From Moorena sp. SIO3I8 (GTDB lineage Bacteria; Cyanobacteriota; Cyanobacteriia; Cyanobacteriales; Coleofasciculaceae): 64,000 nucleotides of DNA. The position numbers and the translations under genes are program-made. Position 1 is the stretch's first letter. Each line of letters starts with the position of its first letter. This document shows, one piece after another, positions 57,591 through 64,000 of this stretch. The stretch is from NCBI RefSeq assembly GCF_010692325.1, contig NZ_JAAHHW010000029.1, forward strand, positions 1 to 64,000, written 5' to 3'. The notes under the pieces were generated by a model that was not told where the DNA came from, made no database searches, and worked only from the letters and a program-made list of their open reading frames with translations.

Positions 57591-59288
57591 CTTCCTCAGT
57601 TTTGATACTATTGTTGAGATTATATTATATGTAAGTTTTAAGATAAATTTCCTGTTTCCCCTGGGCAAAATTTCGATAAAATCCTCAAAGGTTAGGACGG
57701 TAAAAGCTTCTTTTATACAAGCGATCGCATCTTCAATATTCTGTGCTTTCTGACCTTTGATTCGCTTACGGTAAGTATTACCGAGATGAATTTGTGTCCT
57801 TGCCCAATCTTGGGGAAAAGCCTCAAAGGTTCTGACGGTAAGAGCTTGTTCGTAACAAGCGATCGCATCTTCAATATTCTGTGCTTTCTCACCTTTGATG
57901 CGCTTACGATAAGCATTTCCGAGATTATATTGCGTCCTTGCCCAATCTTTGGGAAAAGCCTCAAAGGTTCTGACTCTAAGAGCCTGTTGGTAACAAGTGA
58001 TTGCTTGTTCAATATTCTGTGCTTTCTGACCTTTGATTCGGTAATAGTAAGCAATACCGAGATGATTTTGCGTCATTGCCCAATCTTCAGGAAAAGCCTC
58101 CAAGGTATAAACGGTAAAAGCCTGTTGGAAACAAGCGATCGCTTTTTCTATATTCTGTGCTTTCTCACCTTTGATTCGGAGATAGTAAGCAATACCGAGA
58201 TGATTTTGTGTCATTGACCAATCTTCAGGAAAAGCCTCAAAGGTTCTGACTCTAAGAGCCTGTTGGTAAAAAGCAATCGCTTTTTCTAAATTATCAGCCT
58301 TGTCCCCAACAATACGATAACTATAAACAGCACCAATATAATTGAGAGTTTTCGCCCATTCTTGTGATCGATTTTCCCGGTTACGTAATTTTAAAACAGT
58401 TTCTAATCCAGTAATGGCTATTTCTAAATTATTGGCACTTTTTCCTAAATTATATTGAGAAATATCAAGACAAAGACTTTCTACTATTCCGGCAATCGCT
58501 TCTTTTTCTTCAGGATTTAGTTCCGCACAAGTCTTAAGCAGCCACTGTTCTAAAATTTTGGCAAAAGAGCTATTTAATTTATCAGCATTAGATTCCAGAA
58601 CATCATGAATAGCTTGTAAATCGCCATCATTTTCATATTCTAGTAAGAGTAGCTTTTTCAACAAATCATAATACTCGTCACTACTATGAACTATATCTTG
58701 AGATACGTCCTGTAGTTTTTCCTGTTCAATATCAGCTTGAAAGGGAGTATAATAGTCAAGCAAATCAATATCTCTATCTACAGGAAATTCGATTACTCCA
58801 GAACGCCAATCAAAAAAATCAGGAGCACGACGGACTAAATACCTTAACGTATATTTTCTAACGGTAAACACTAAGCAGCAATTAAAATCATCTCTAAATC
58901 TTTCCCGTTGCCAATTGAGATGACCTAATAAGCTGGCTAAAGCCTCTCTTTGATAGGATTTTCTAGGATTTTCAAGGGTACGTTTAATATAATCGTCTAA
59001 GGCTAAAGACTTTTCAAGGCCACTAATAAATAAAATATCAATGGGATTGTCGTTAACCTTTTCCTCTATCAAATCATATAAATTATAAATAGAATGGTCT
59101 AGCTTTAAAATATCAATCGTTTTATCATTAATATCTTGTTTGATTGCTTCAATAATACATTTTTCTTGTACAGGAGTACACCGCACAAATAAAATCCCAA
59201 ATCCTTCACGCCAAGATAAATCGCGTTTTAACCTCAGATACGATTCTTGTTCATCTGATTTAAATTTTGTTGAATTGGATGTCACCAT
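57564..59288 (-). CDS. TPR protein with ATPase-like N-terminal domain lacking a P-loop
   Basis: This 574-residue protein has two parts. Residues 20-190 resemble the nucleotide-binding part of STAND-type ATPases (ILFVRCTPVQEKCIIEAI, NPIDILFISGLEKS, LLGHLNWQRERFRDDFNCCLVFTV, RRAPDFFDWRSGVIEFP), but no GxxxxGK loop is present where it would be expected. Residues 315-545 hold five near-identical 46-residue repeats (TQNHLGIAYY, AQNIEKAIACFQQAF, FPEDWA). The AT-rich ATPase gene follows 133 bases upstream on the same strand. The layout suggests a sensor or scaffold working with that ATPase. The C-terminal eight residues come from a dispersed repeat. Confidence 0.75.
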   Translation of the reverse strand: MVTSNSTKFKSDEQESYLRLKRDLSWREGFGILFVRCTPVQEKCIIEAIKQDINDKTIDILKLDHSIYNLYDLIEEKVNDNPIDILFISGLEKSLALDDYIKRTLENPRKSYQREALASLLGHLNWQRERFRDDFNCCLVFTVRKYTLRYLVRRAPDFFDWRSGVIEFPVDRDIDLLDYYTPFQADIEQEKLQDVSQDIVHSSDEYYDLLKKLLLLEYENDGDLQAIHDVLESNADKLNSSFAKILEQWLLKTCAELNPEEKEAIAGIVESLCLDISQYNLGKSANNLEIAITGLETVLKLRNRENRSQEWAKTLNYIGAVYSYRIVGDKADNLEKAIAFYQQALRVRTFEAFPEDWSMTQNHLGIAYYLRIKGEKAQNIEKAIACFQQAFTVYTLEAFPEDWAMTQNHLGIAYYYRIKGQKAQNIEQAITCYQQALRVRTFEAFPKDWARTQYNLGNAYRKRIKGEKAQNIEDAIACYEQALTVRTFEAFPQDWARTQIHLGNTYRKRIKGQKAQNIEDAIACIKEAFTVLTFEDFIEILPRGNRKFILKLTYNIISTIVSKLRKLLGWAKTG

Positions 59289-59325
59289 TTTATTTATTAG
59301 TTGTCAGCTATCAGTTTTCAGCTTA

Positions 59326-59360
59326 TGTGCTACGCACACGCTACGCGAACAGCTATCAGC
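59326..59360. repeat. GCTACGCACACGCTACGCG dispersed repeat
   Basis: A relative of the 31-bp repeat at 9015 lies between the TPR and ATPase genes, with CAGCTATCAGCTATCAGCT heptamers beside it. Confidence 0.7.
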
Positions 59361-59421
59361 TATCAGCTAATGGGCTAGATCACAGGCTAGAAGCCTGTGC
59401 CACCCAGGCTACGGGAATGGC

Positions 59422-60774
59422 TCACTGCTGACCGCTGACTGCTGAATGCTCACTATTAGTTAAATCACGAATAGCAGATTTAAATTCAGATGTCCCTTCA
59501 ATTAAAGGGTGAACATCATACCAACGCACAGGATTATCTTCTCCATCAAACTCTCGATATTCCAAGACACAACGACGGAATAGCAAACTACGATAGTCTT
59601 CATCATTAGGGATAGACTTGGAAAGAGAAACTTCAGCTAATTTTTGCCATTCTTCAGAACTAACAGCATTACGATAGGTGCTATCTCTGGCATCACTAAC
59701 TGCCCGCCTCACTATTCTTGTAGTAATCGGGAAATCATCAATATAACGCATTACTGACTGCATTAATAGCATCAACTCTCGTACATGACCACCAGTCATA
59801 GCACAAAGCTCAATGCGAGTGTCTTGACTATCAAAGATTTGTGTATCAATATCAATCGTAGGGTCAACTAAGTGAATCCTTTTTTCAATAACTTCTTTTA
59901 ATTTATCTAATCCTTGTGAATAGAGTTGGTTGTCACGGTTTTTTACCATAATCATTGGTAACACTTGAGGAGTATCATAAATATTTCTTAATTCAGTAGC
60001 TTGACTAGAATACGCTAAGGAAATTGGTACTGTATAAACTACGTGACAATTCAACGCTGTTAACTGACTGCTATAATCAAGAAATATTTCCTCGTGACTT
60101 GTTCTGTCATTCCCTTTTTCCAGGGGGATGATTCTATCTAAGTTATCTGCGATCACAACTATGTTGGATTTTTCCTCAGGTAATTTCTGTTGAGCCTCTT
60201 CAATAAATTCATTTAACGCTTCAATCAACGATACACTATAATTATCAACCTGTTTTCTAATGGTTTCACGGCTACTAGGATTGCGTCTTAAGGTTGTGGT
60301 CAATTTACTAAAAATCTGAATTTGAGCTTCAACCGTTAATTTTTCAAATTCCACCTCCGATAACGCCAAATCCTTTAATTCAGTCCACCGAGACTCTAAC
60401 CAATTTAATAACGGATTAGGAGCAGCATAATCTTTAAGTTTCTCTAAAATATTACGAGTACAAGCTAACAGAATATCTGTATATTGAGCATCGATTTCAT
60501 CAATATCTCCTTCCGTTGCTGGAAAATAAACCACAAAGCAGCCATTCTTCTGCAAATAATCTTCTAGACGCAATAACTCCGTTGATTTCCCGACACCCCG
60601 ATGTCCAGTATAAAGTTGACAAGTCGCTTGGTCTGAAAAGATGATAGTTTTACCAATTTCCCGGAAAATATTGTCATCTCCCCTGACTTCACTACAGTTT
60701 ACATAAGCTGGATCGTTGGCAGGTAAGGGATAAAATGGTTGAAATTTATTGTAGATTTTCTTGATTAAGCTCAT
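59422..60774 (-). CDS. P-loop ATPase of STAND/AAA type
   Basis: This 450-residue protein has Walker A GHRGVGKST at residues 57-65 and Walker B IVVIADNLD at 205-213. A sensor-like strand HVVYTVPIS follows. The N-terminus (FQPFYPLPANDPAYVNCSEVRG) precedes the fold. Residues 330-440 look like a helical and winged-helix part (IELCAMTGGHVRELMLLM). It has no effector domain or membrane segment that I can see. It lies 133 bases upstream of the TPR gene on the same strand, and the TPR protein has a related but P-loop-less domain. A two-protein switch, perhaps in stress or phage response, is inference only. Confidence 0.8.
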   Translation of the reverse strand: MSLIKKIYNKFQPFYPLPANDPAYVNCSEVRGDDNIFREIGKTIIFSDQATCQLYTGHRGVGKSTELLRLEDYLQKNGCFVVYFPATEGDIDEIDAQYTDILLACTRNILEKLKDYAAPNPLLNWLESRWTELKDLALSEVEFEKLTVEAQIQIFSKLTTTLRRNPSSRETIRKQVDNYSVSLIEALNEFIEEAQQKLPEEKSNIVVIADNLDRIIPLEKGNDRTSHEEIFLDYSSQLTALNCHVVYTVPISLAYSSQATELRNIYDTPQVLPMIMVKNRDNQLYSQGLDKLKEVIEKRIHLVDPTIDIDTQIFDSQDTRIELCAMTGGHVRELMLLMQSVMRYIDDFPITTRIVRRAVSDARDSTYRNAVSSEEWQKLAEVSLSKSIPNDEDYRSLLFRRCVLEYREFDGEDNPVRWYDVHPLIEGTSEFKSAIRDLTNSEHSAVSGQQ

Positions 60775-60803
60775 GGGGGGTGATGTGTATAAAGGATTTT
60801 TTT

Positions 60804-60906
60804 AGGGAGCAGGGAGCAGGGAGCAGGGAGTAGGGAGTAGGGAGTAGGGAGCAGGGAGTAGGGAGTAGGGAGTAGGGAGTAGGGAGTAGGGAGTAGGGAG
60901 TAGGGA
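60804..60906. repeat. Heptamer tandem repeat (GGGAGCA/GGGAGTA)n
   Basis: About 14 units lie 30 bases upstream of the ATPase start codon. Confidence 0.95.
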
Positions 60907-61085
60907 AGATGGAAACAATTAAATGGCAATTGCCCTATGGCTGCCTGGTAATGATCCTATTATAAAATAATATATTGCGGTTTTTAATTAGGTGAGGTAT
61001 ACAATTTAGGGATTTTAGGAAACAGGGAATAGCGATGCAGAGGTGCGACCCGTGGCGAATTTAATTCGCCAACGGAAAGCGCACC

Positions 61086-61130
61086 TAAGCGGTCTTGGGG
61101 GTTTCCCCCATGAGCGACTGCATCAAGACG
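61086..61130. repeat. Dispersed repeat with GCGACTGCATCAAGAC
   Basis: Inverted copy of the segment at 33970-34012. A partial copy is at 7540-7560. Confidence 0.65.
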
Positions 61131-61147
61131 GGAACAGGGAACAGTTC

Positions 61148-61531
61148 GTAGGGTGGGCAAAATGATATTATCTAGAATTTTTAAAAGAACCAAAGAGTTT
61201 TTGCCCACCCTACTTACAAATAATCAACGGCTTTTTGCCCACCCTAAAAGAAGTTGCGTAGGGTGGGCAAAATGATAGTATCTAGAATTGTTCAAAGAAC
61301 CAAAGGCTTTTTGCCCACCCTACTTACAAATAATCAACGGCTTTTTGCCCACCCTAAAAGAAGTTGCGTAGGGTGGGCAAAATGATAGTATCTAGAATTG
61401 TTCAAAGAACCAAAGGGTTTTTGCCCACCCTACAAGCTTTGCTGACTGGCTAGTTTATTAGTTGCGTAGGGTGGGCAAAATGATAGTATCTAGAATTGTT
61501 CAAAGAACCAAAGGGTTTTTGCCCACCCTAC
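61148..61531. repeat. Four 66-bp hairpin units in an array
   Basis: Units at 61148-61213, 61258-61323, 61368-61433 and 61466-61531 each begin GTAGGGTGGGCAAAA and end TTTTTGCCCACCCTAC. Spacers after units 1 and 2 hold a further TTTTTGCCCACCCTA arm. Spacers after units 3 and 4 share GCTTTGCTGACTGGCTAGTT. No protein is encoded. Confidence 0.9.
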
Positions 61532-61559
61532 AAGCTTTGCTGACTGGCTAGTTTATTAG

Positions 61560-61706
61560 CAACAAGTACTAGTTAATGAGAAACTAGTACTCGTTAGGAA
61601 GAAACGGGTACCCATTTGTTACACACCAGTACTGACTTACAAGAAACCAGTACTGGTGTGTTAGAAACTAGTACTCGTTAGGAATAAATGGGTACTGGTG
61701 TGTTAG
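61560..61706. repeat. Seven tandem 21-bp units each with a central GTAC
   Basis: Units start at 61560, 61581, 61602, 61623, 61644, 61665 and 61686. In each, GTAC is at bases 7-10, in AGTACT four to five times and in GGTACC or GGTACT otherwise. Units 5 and 7 differ at three bases. The copies diverge enough to look old or selected. No CRISPR-like spacers are present. Confidence 0.85.
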
Positions 61707-62192
61707 AAATGATTACCTGGTCTGGTCTATTGTTAACCCTTGAGCCTTATAGCCCTATTGCCTATTGCTAGCATGCCTATTGCCTATTGCTTACTCCCTG
61801 CTCCCTAAAAGCCCAGACGTTGTACCTAACAGCAATTGCAAACCGCTGTATTGATAATTGTGATCTTTTTGCCATCATGGAAGTAACTCCTATTTAGGTG
61901 GGAGGAAAACCGCGCTGGCGTCGGTTAATGGTTTGAACCAGCGCGGTTATTAGTCTCAGTCTCAATATCTATAGTATAGATAAATCCTGGAAAAACTGCA
62001 AGGATTAATTTATTTTTTTACATTTATTTACAAAGACTATTTGTAGGGATTGATGGATTTAAGTATGGATAAATTATGATAGCAATGTAAGTCTATTTTA
62101 GGGCATTTGTTTATTTAAAAGCTAACGATAACGTTATAGTATTGCTTTTTTTATTAACTTTAAACTACTCAAAAAAAACCCTTTAAAAACCC
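61707..62192. other. Remainder of the repeat-rich gap
   Basis: A perfect 11-bp stem (AACCGCGCTGG, 61908-61918, with 61938-61948) is the only clear structure. ATG at 61878 opens a seven-codon frame that I do not call. AT-rich sequence leads to the promoter at 62193. Confidence 0.45.
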
Positions 62193-62221
62193 TTGACAAA
62201 TATTTTTATAATCATTACAAT
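62193..62221 (+). promoter_or_regulatory. Strong sigma-70-type promoter
   Basis: Consensus TTGACA (62193-62198) and TACAAT (62216-62221) are 17 bases apart. A TTGTCAA just after makes an inverted pair with TTGACAA, which might be an operator. Transcription would start near 62228, leaving a leader of about 25 bases. Confidence 0.75.
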
Positions 62222-62246
62222 AATACTTGTCAACAAATTGAATCTT

Positions 62247-62259
62247 TGACCTATGTCAG
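62247..62259 (+). promoter_or_regulatory. Start-codon segment complementary to the 3' UTR
   Basis: TGACCTATGTCAG includes the ATG at 62253. Its exact reverse complement is at 62526-62538, after the stop codon and before the terminator. In the mRNA the two could pair and hide the start codon. Confidence 0.55.
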
Positions 62260-62450
62260 AACTTACTCCAAACTCCAACAAACAACCCGTTAAGCACATC
62301 TTGAAGGGTTCTCGTAAAGCCGTACTCAACACCATGTACGCCCTTTATGGTCTGCGCTATGCCGAGATTTCCGAGTGGAGTCCTCTGCAGCCCACGGAGG
62401 TTCCAGGGGAATTCATTACGATAATGACCAAGTACTTGTTATTGCCATAA
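62253..62450 (+). CDS. Small conserved cyanobacterial protein
   Basis: This 65-residue protein (MSELTPNSNKQPVKHILKGS) continues RKAVLNTMYALYGLRYAEIS and EWSPLQPTEVPGEFITIMTK. I recall near-identical small proteins in many cyanobacteria, all of unknown function. It has no membrane segment or signal peptide. A strong promoter and a strong terminator frame it as a single-gene unit. The ribosome binding site is poor, and the start codon lies inside a 13-base segment that is perfectly complementary to the 3' UTR. Confidence 0.85.
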   Translation: MSELTPNSNKQPVKHILKGSRKAVLNTMYALYGLRYAEISEWSPLQPTEVPGEFITIMTKYLLLP

Positions 62451-62525
62451 CACCTTAAATTTCTGGGGGGGTTTCCCCCCTTGGCCAATCCCATCGGATC
62501 ACGTCCGGATCGGTTCGTAAATTCA

Positions 62526-62538
62526 CTGACATAGGTCA
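62526..62538 (+). promoter_or_regulatory. 3' UTR segment complementary to the start codon region
   Basis: CTGACATAGGTCA is the exact reverse complement of 62247-62259. A GGGGGG/CCCCCC hairpin (62465-62480) lies between the stop codon and this site. Confidence 0.55.
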
Positions 62539-62542
62539 TTTA

Positions 62543-62585
62543 AATAGCCGTGGATAGGATTTCTGCGGCTATTTTTTTTTTTTTT
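62543..62585 (+). terminator. Rho-independent terminator
   Basis: AATAGCCG (62543-62550) pairs with CGGCTATT (62566-62573) and runs into 14 T. It ends the transcript of the small gene. Confidence 0.93.
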
Positions 62586-62594
62586 GGAATATAT

Positions 62595-62659
62595 AGAGAA
62601 TTTAGAATAGAGAATTTAGAATAGAGAATTTAGAATAGAGAATTTAGAATAGAGAATTG
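62595..62659. repeat. Tandem 14-bp repeat (AGAGAATTTAGAAT)n
   Basis: Four to five units, equal to two heptamers each. The sequence then changes to GGGAATCGGGAATC. Confidence 0.9.
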
Positions 62660-62778
62660 GGAATCGGGAATCCAATACTGGTGGTTCAGTAAGCCTGTAC
62701 TCCAACATCATCAAAGTATGATAAAATTAATAAATGGTGTTTCATAGCTATCAGGTATACAGGATTTTTTCCCTCTTG

Positions 62779-62816
62779 CCTGCTCCCTACTCCCTACTCC
62801 CTACTCCCTGTTCCCT
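62779..62816. repeat. Heptamer tandem repeat (CTACTCC)n
   Basis: About five units just upstream of the DUF433 gene. The left flank AGCTATCAGGTATACAGGAT recurs at 63902 before another array. Confidence 0.9.
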
Positions 62817-62829
62817 TTGCTATAAAAAA

Positions 62830-63183
62830 ATGCAACTAGAAGACTATTTTGACTTCCTCAGTGTGGACGATATTCGTATAAAAGGCACAAGAATAGGAAT
62901 AGAAACTATTCTCTATGATTATATCCATCGTGCCCGCACTCCTGAAGAAATTGCCGAAACCTATCCATCCCTAAATCTAGAACAGGTCTACGCTACTATT
63001 CTTTATTATCTACACAATAAAGAAATGGTCAGCCAATATGTTGCTGACTGGTTAGAGTGGAGTCACCAGCAACTGAAAGCACAGCAACTTAACCCCTCCA
63101 CCTCTGCCCTGCGATTGCGGAAGTTGAGAGCAGAACAAAAAGTAATCAAAAAAGCTGATGACTCTCAAATATCTATTGGATGA
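62830..63183 (+). CDS. DUF433 family antitoxin
   Basis: From ATG 62830 (MQLEDYFDFLSVDDIRIKGT) the protein has 117 residues. The family signature is RIKGTRIGIETILYDYIHRARTPEEIAETYPSLNLEQVYATILYYL. DUF433 proteins are proposed antitoxins for DUF5615 PIN-like toxins. The toxin gene overlaps its end by 26 bases. The frame can be opened further upstream, but that is translation of heptamer repeats. Confidence 0.9.
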   Translation: MQLEDYFDFLSVDDIRIKGTRIGIETILYDYIHRARTPEEIAETYPSLNLEQVYATILYYLHNKEMVSQYVADWLEWSHQQLKAQQLNPSTSALRLRKLRAEQKVIKKADDSQISIG

Positions 63184-63529
63184 AAATGTTAATCCTACTT
63201 ACAAAATCCAATTGACCCGGAATTCTCCTGATTTGGTGATGTGGATTGTTGGTGAACCGAATACTCCTGCAAGAGGAACGTTAGACCCCCAAATTCTGAA
63301 ATGGTGTGACGAGTATGGTTTTGTGCTGGTAACAAATAATCGTAAATCTATGCCTACCCATTTAGCTGATTATATTGCAGAAGGGAATCACATACCAGGA
63401 ATCTTTATTCTCAACACCAAGTTAAGTATGGGAGAAAATATTGATGAGCTGGTTTTTCTAGCTGAGGCATCTTTTGAAAACGAATATCAAGACCAAATTA
63501 TTTATCTTCCACACAGTTATAGCGTTTAG
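63158..63529 (+). CDS. DUF5615 PIN-like toxin
   Basis: This 123-residue protein starts MTLKYLLDENVNPTYKIQLT with the PIN-like acidic DEN motif. The core has LDPQILKWCDEYGFVLVTNNRKSMPTHL (aspartate and asparagine of the nuclease site) and HIPGIFIL. It overlaps the DUF433 gene by 26 bases and is probably translationally coupled to it. It is likely an RNase by fold. Its TAG stop overlaps the stop of a vapC stump on the other strand, so this is a recombination junction. Confidence 0.9.
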   Translation: MTLKYLLDENVNPTYKIQLTRNSPDLVMWIVGEPNTPARGTLDPQILKWCDEYGFVLVTNNRKSMPTHLADYIAEGNHIPGIFILNTKLSMGENIDELVFLAEASFENEYQDQIIYLPHSYSV

Positions 63530-63612
63530 CAAACGTCTTTCGCCGATTGAGAAAGCTTATCTGGATCTAGACTCCACCAAATCAAAGCGCAAGTATCGAG
63601 AACAATTTTCAC
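63526..63612 (-). pseudogene. Truncated vapC-type PIN toxin gene
   Basis: Directly downstream of the Phd-type antitoxin, a GTG overlapping its stop opens the frame MKIVLDTCALIWWSLDPDKL and eight more codons, ending in TAA. This is the N-terminus of a PIN toxin with the first catalytic Asp (LDTCALIWW). Full VapC proteins have about 130 residues. The break falls exactly where the DUF5615 gene ends. Confidence 0.75.
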
Positions 63613-63839
63613 ACTTCTCCCCATTCTTCTATTGTAGGAGTTGTTAAATCCTCAAAATACTTGACTTTACCGCGCATTTTTACAAATAACTGTTCTGTTG
63701 AGGATAAATTACCGTATTTAGAAATTATCACCACTGGTTTGCCCCGATCAGTGACTACAATTTCTTCCCATTCTGACTCTACAAGCTGCAATAACTCCAG
63801 CAGTTTGCTTTTCAGTATACTTTTGGAAATTGTTTTCAT
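63609..63839 (-). CDS. Phd/YefM-type antitoxin
   Basis: This 76-residue protein has the fold signature MKTISKSILKSKLLELLQLV, then EIVVTDRGKPVVIISKYG. The C-terminal toxin-binding tail is FEDLTTPTIEEWGEV. It would repress its operon and bind a PIN toxin. The toxin gene that overlaps its stop is only a stump, so the antitoxin is orphaned. It converges with the DUF433/DUF5615 pair. Confidence 0.88.
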   Translation of the reverse strand: MKTISKSILKSKLLELLQLVESEWEEIVVTDRGKPVVIISKYGNLSSTEQLFVKMRGKVKYFEDLTTPTIEEWGEV

Positions 63840-63901
63840 TTAGATACTATTGACGGGCTTAATTAAAATTATAATTATATCACATTTAAAGCGTTTTTAA
63901 T

Positions 63902-63964
63902 AGCTATCAGGTACACAGGATTTTTTTCTCTTCCCTGTTCCCTATTCCCTGTTCCCTGTTCCCT
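63902..63964. repeat. Heptamer tandem repeat with conserved left flank
   Basis: AGCTATCAGGTACACAGGAT is followed by about five CTGTTCC/CTATTCC units. Confidence 0.9.
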
Positions 63965-64000
63965 AAAAAACCATAAATATGTACCTGGACAAAAATAAAC

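Noticed and set aside
61560-61706. The 21-bp periodic array as a CRISPR
   Set aside because: Units abut directly with no spacers and diverge from each other; no cas gene is in the window.
62357-62539. Minus-strand frame opposite the 65-residue gene
   Set aside because: It is antisense to a conserved gene and has no ribosome binding site; its start falls on the complementary 3' UTR segment by chance.

Overview
The window is chromosomal DNA from a cyanobacterium, most likely a large-genome filamentous marine form of the Moorena/Coleofasciculus kind; the genus is an inference. The taxon signal is strong: geranylgeranyl reductase (chlP), the RpaA-type circadian response regulator, Rubisco accumulation factor Raf1, a DesC-type desaturase, an RRM protein next to rpsU, many GCGATCGC (HIP1) octamers, and seven-base tandem repeats (STRRs) in many of the intergenic gaps.

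Positions 1-50 kb are mostly core genome. The order is: rbp and rpsU; a truncated ORF-less group II intron; an EamA/SMR-like transporter; a TerB plus Mo-nitrogenase-C-terminal protein; obg; a penicillin-binding serine hydrolase; trmJ; an orphan peptide-binding lipoprotein; mltA; a possible TIR-like protein; a second Mo-nitrogenase-C-terminal protein; then asd-dapA-rnj on the minus strand facing away from tig-clpP-clpX on the plus strand. Next come an alpha/beta hydrolase, a TPR protein, sufA, an M48 protease whose stop codon lies inside tRNA-Leu(CAA), a candidate small RNA with its own promoter and terminator, a methyltransferase, raf1, a DUF445 protein, a GT2 glycosyltransferase next to an asparagine-synthetase remnant, a Ser/Thr kinase with TPRs, chlP, rpaA, desC, an Alr-type PLP enzyme, a TPR protein, a subtilase, a DUF4340 protein, a band-7 protein, folP, tpiA and pnp.

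Positions 51-64 kb are accessory. A small TA-flanked IS630-type MITE was split by an ISAs1 element, and the transposase of that element is itself broken by a 76-bp palindromic insert. A SNF2 helicase follows, then an orphan HigA antitoxin and a two-gene unit on the minus strand: an intact P-loop ATPase, and a TPR protein whose N-terminal region looks like an ATPase without a P-loop. Behind the ATPase lies about 1.4 kb of non-coding repeats: a heptamer array, four 66-bp hairpins, and seven 21-bp units each centred on GTAC. A tiny conserved gene follows, with a strong promoter and a 3' UTR segment perfectly complementary to its own start codon region. The window ends with a DUF433/DUF5615 toxin-antitoxin pair that converges on a Phd-type antitoxin with a vapC stump.

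The best candidates for undescribed biology are the ATPase/TPR pair, the start-codon-complementary 3' UTR, the 21-bp GTAC array, the twin palindromes between the subtilase and DUF4340 genes, and the candidate RNA behind tRNA-Leu. All functions are read from sequence motifs and recall of families; no database search was possible.
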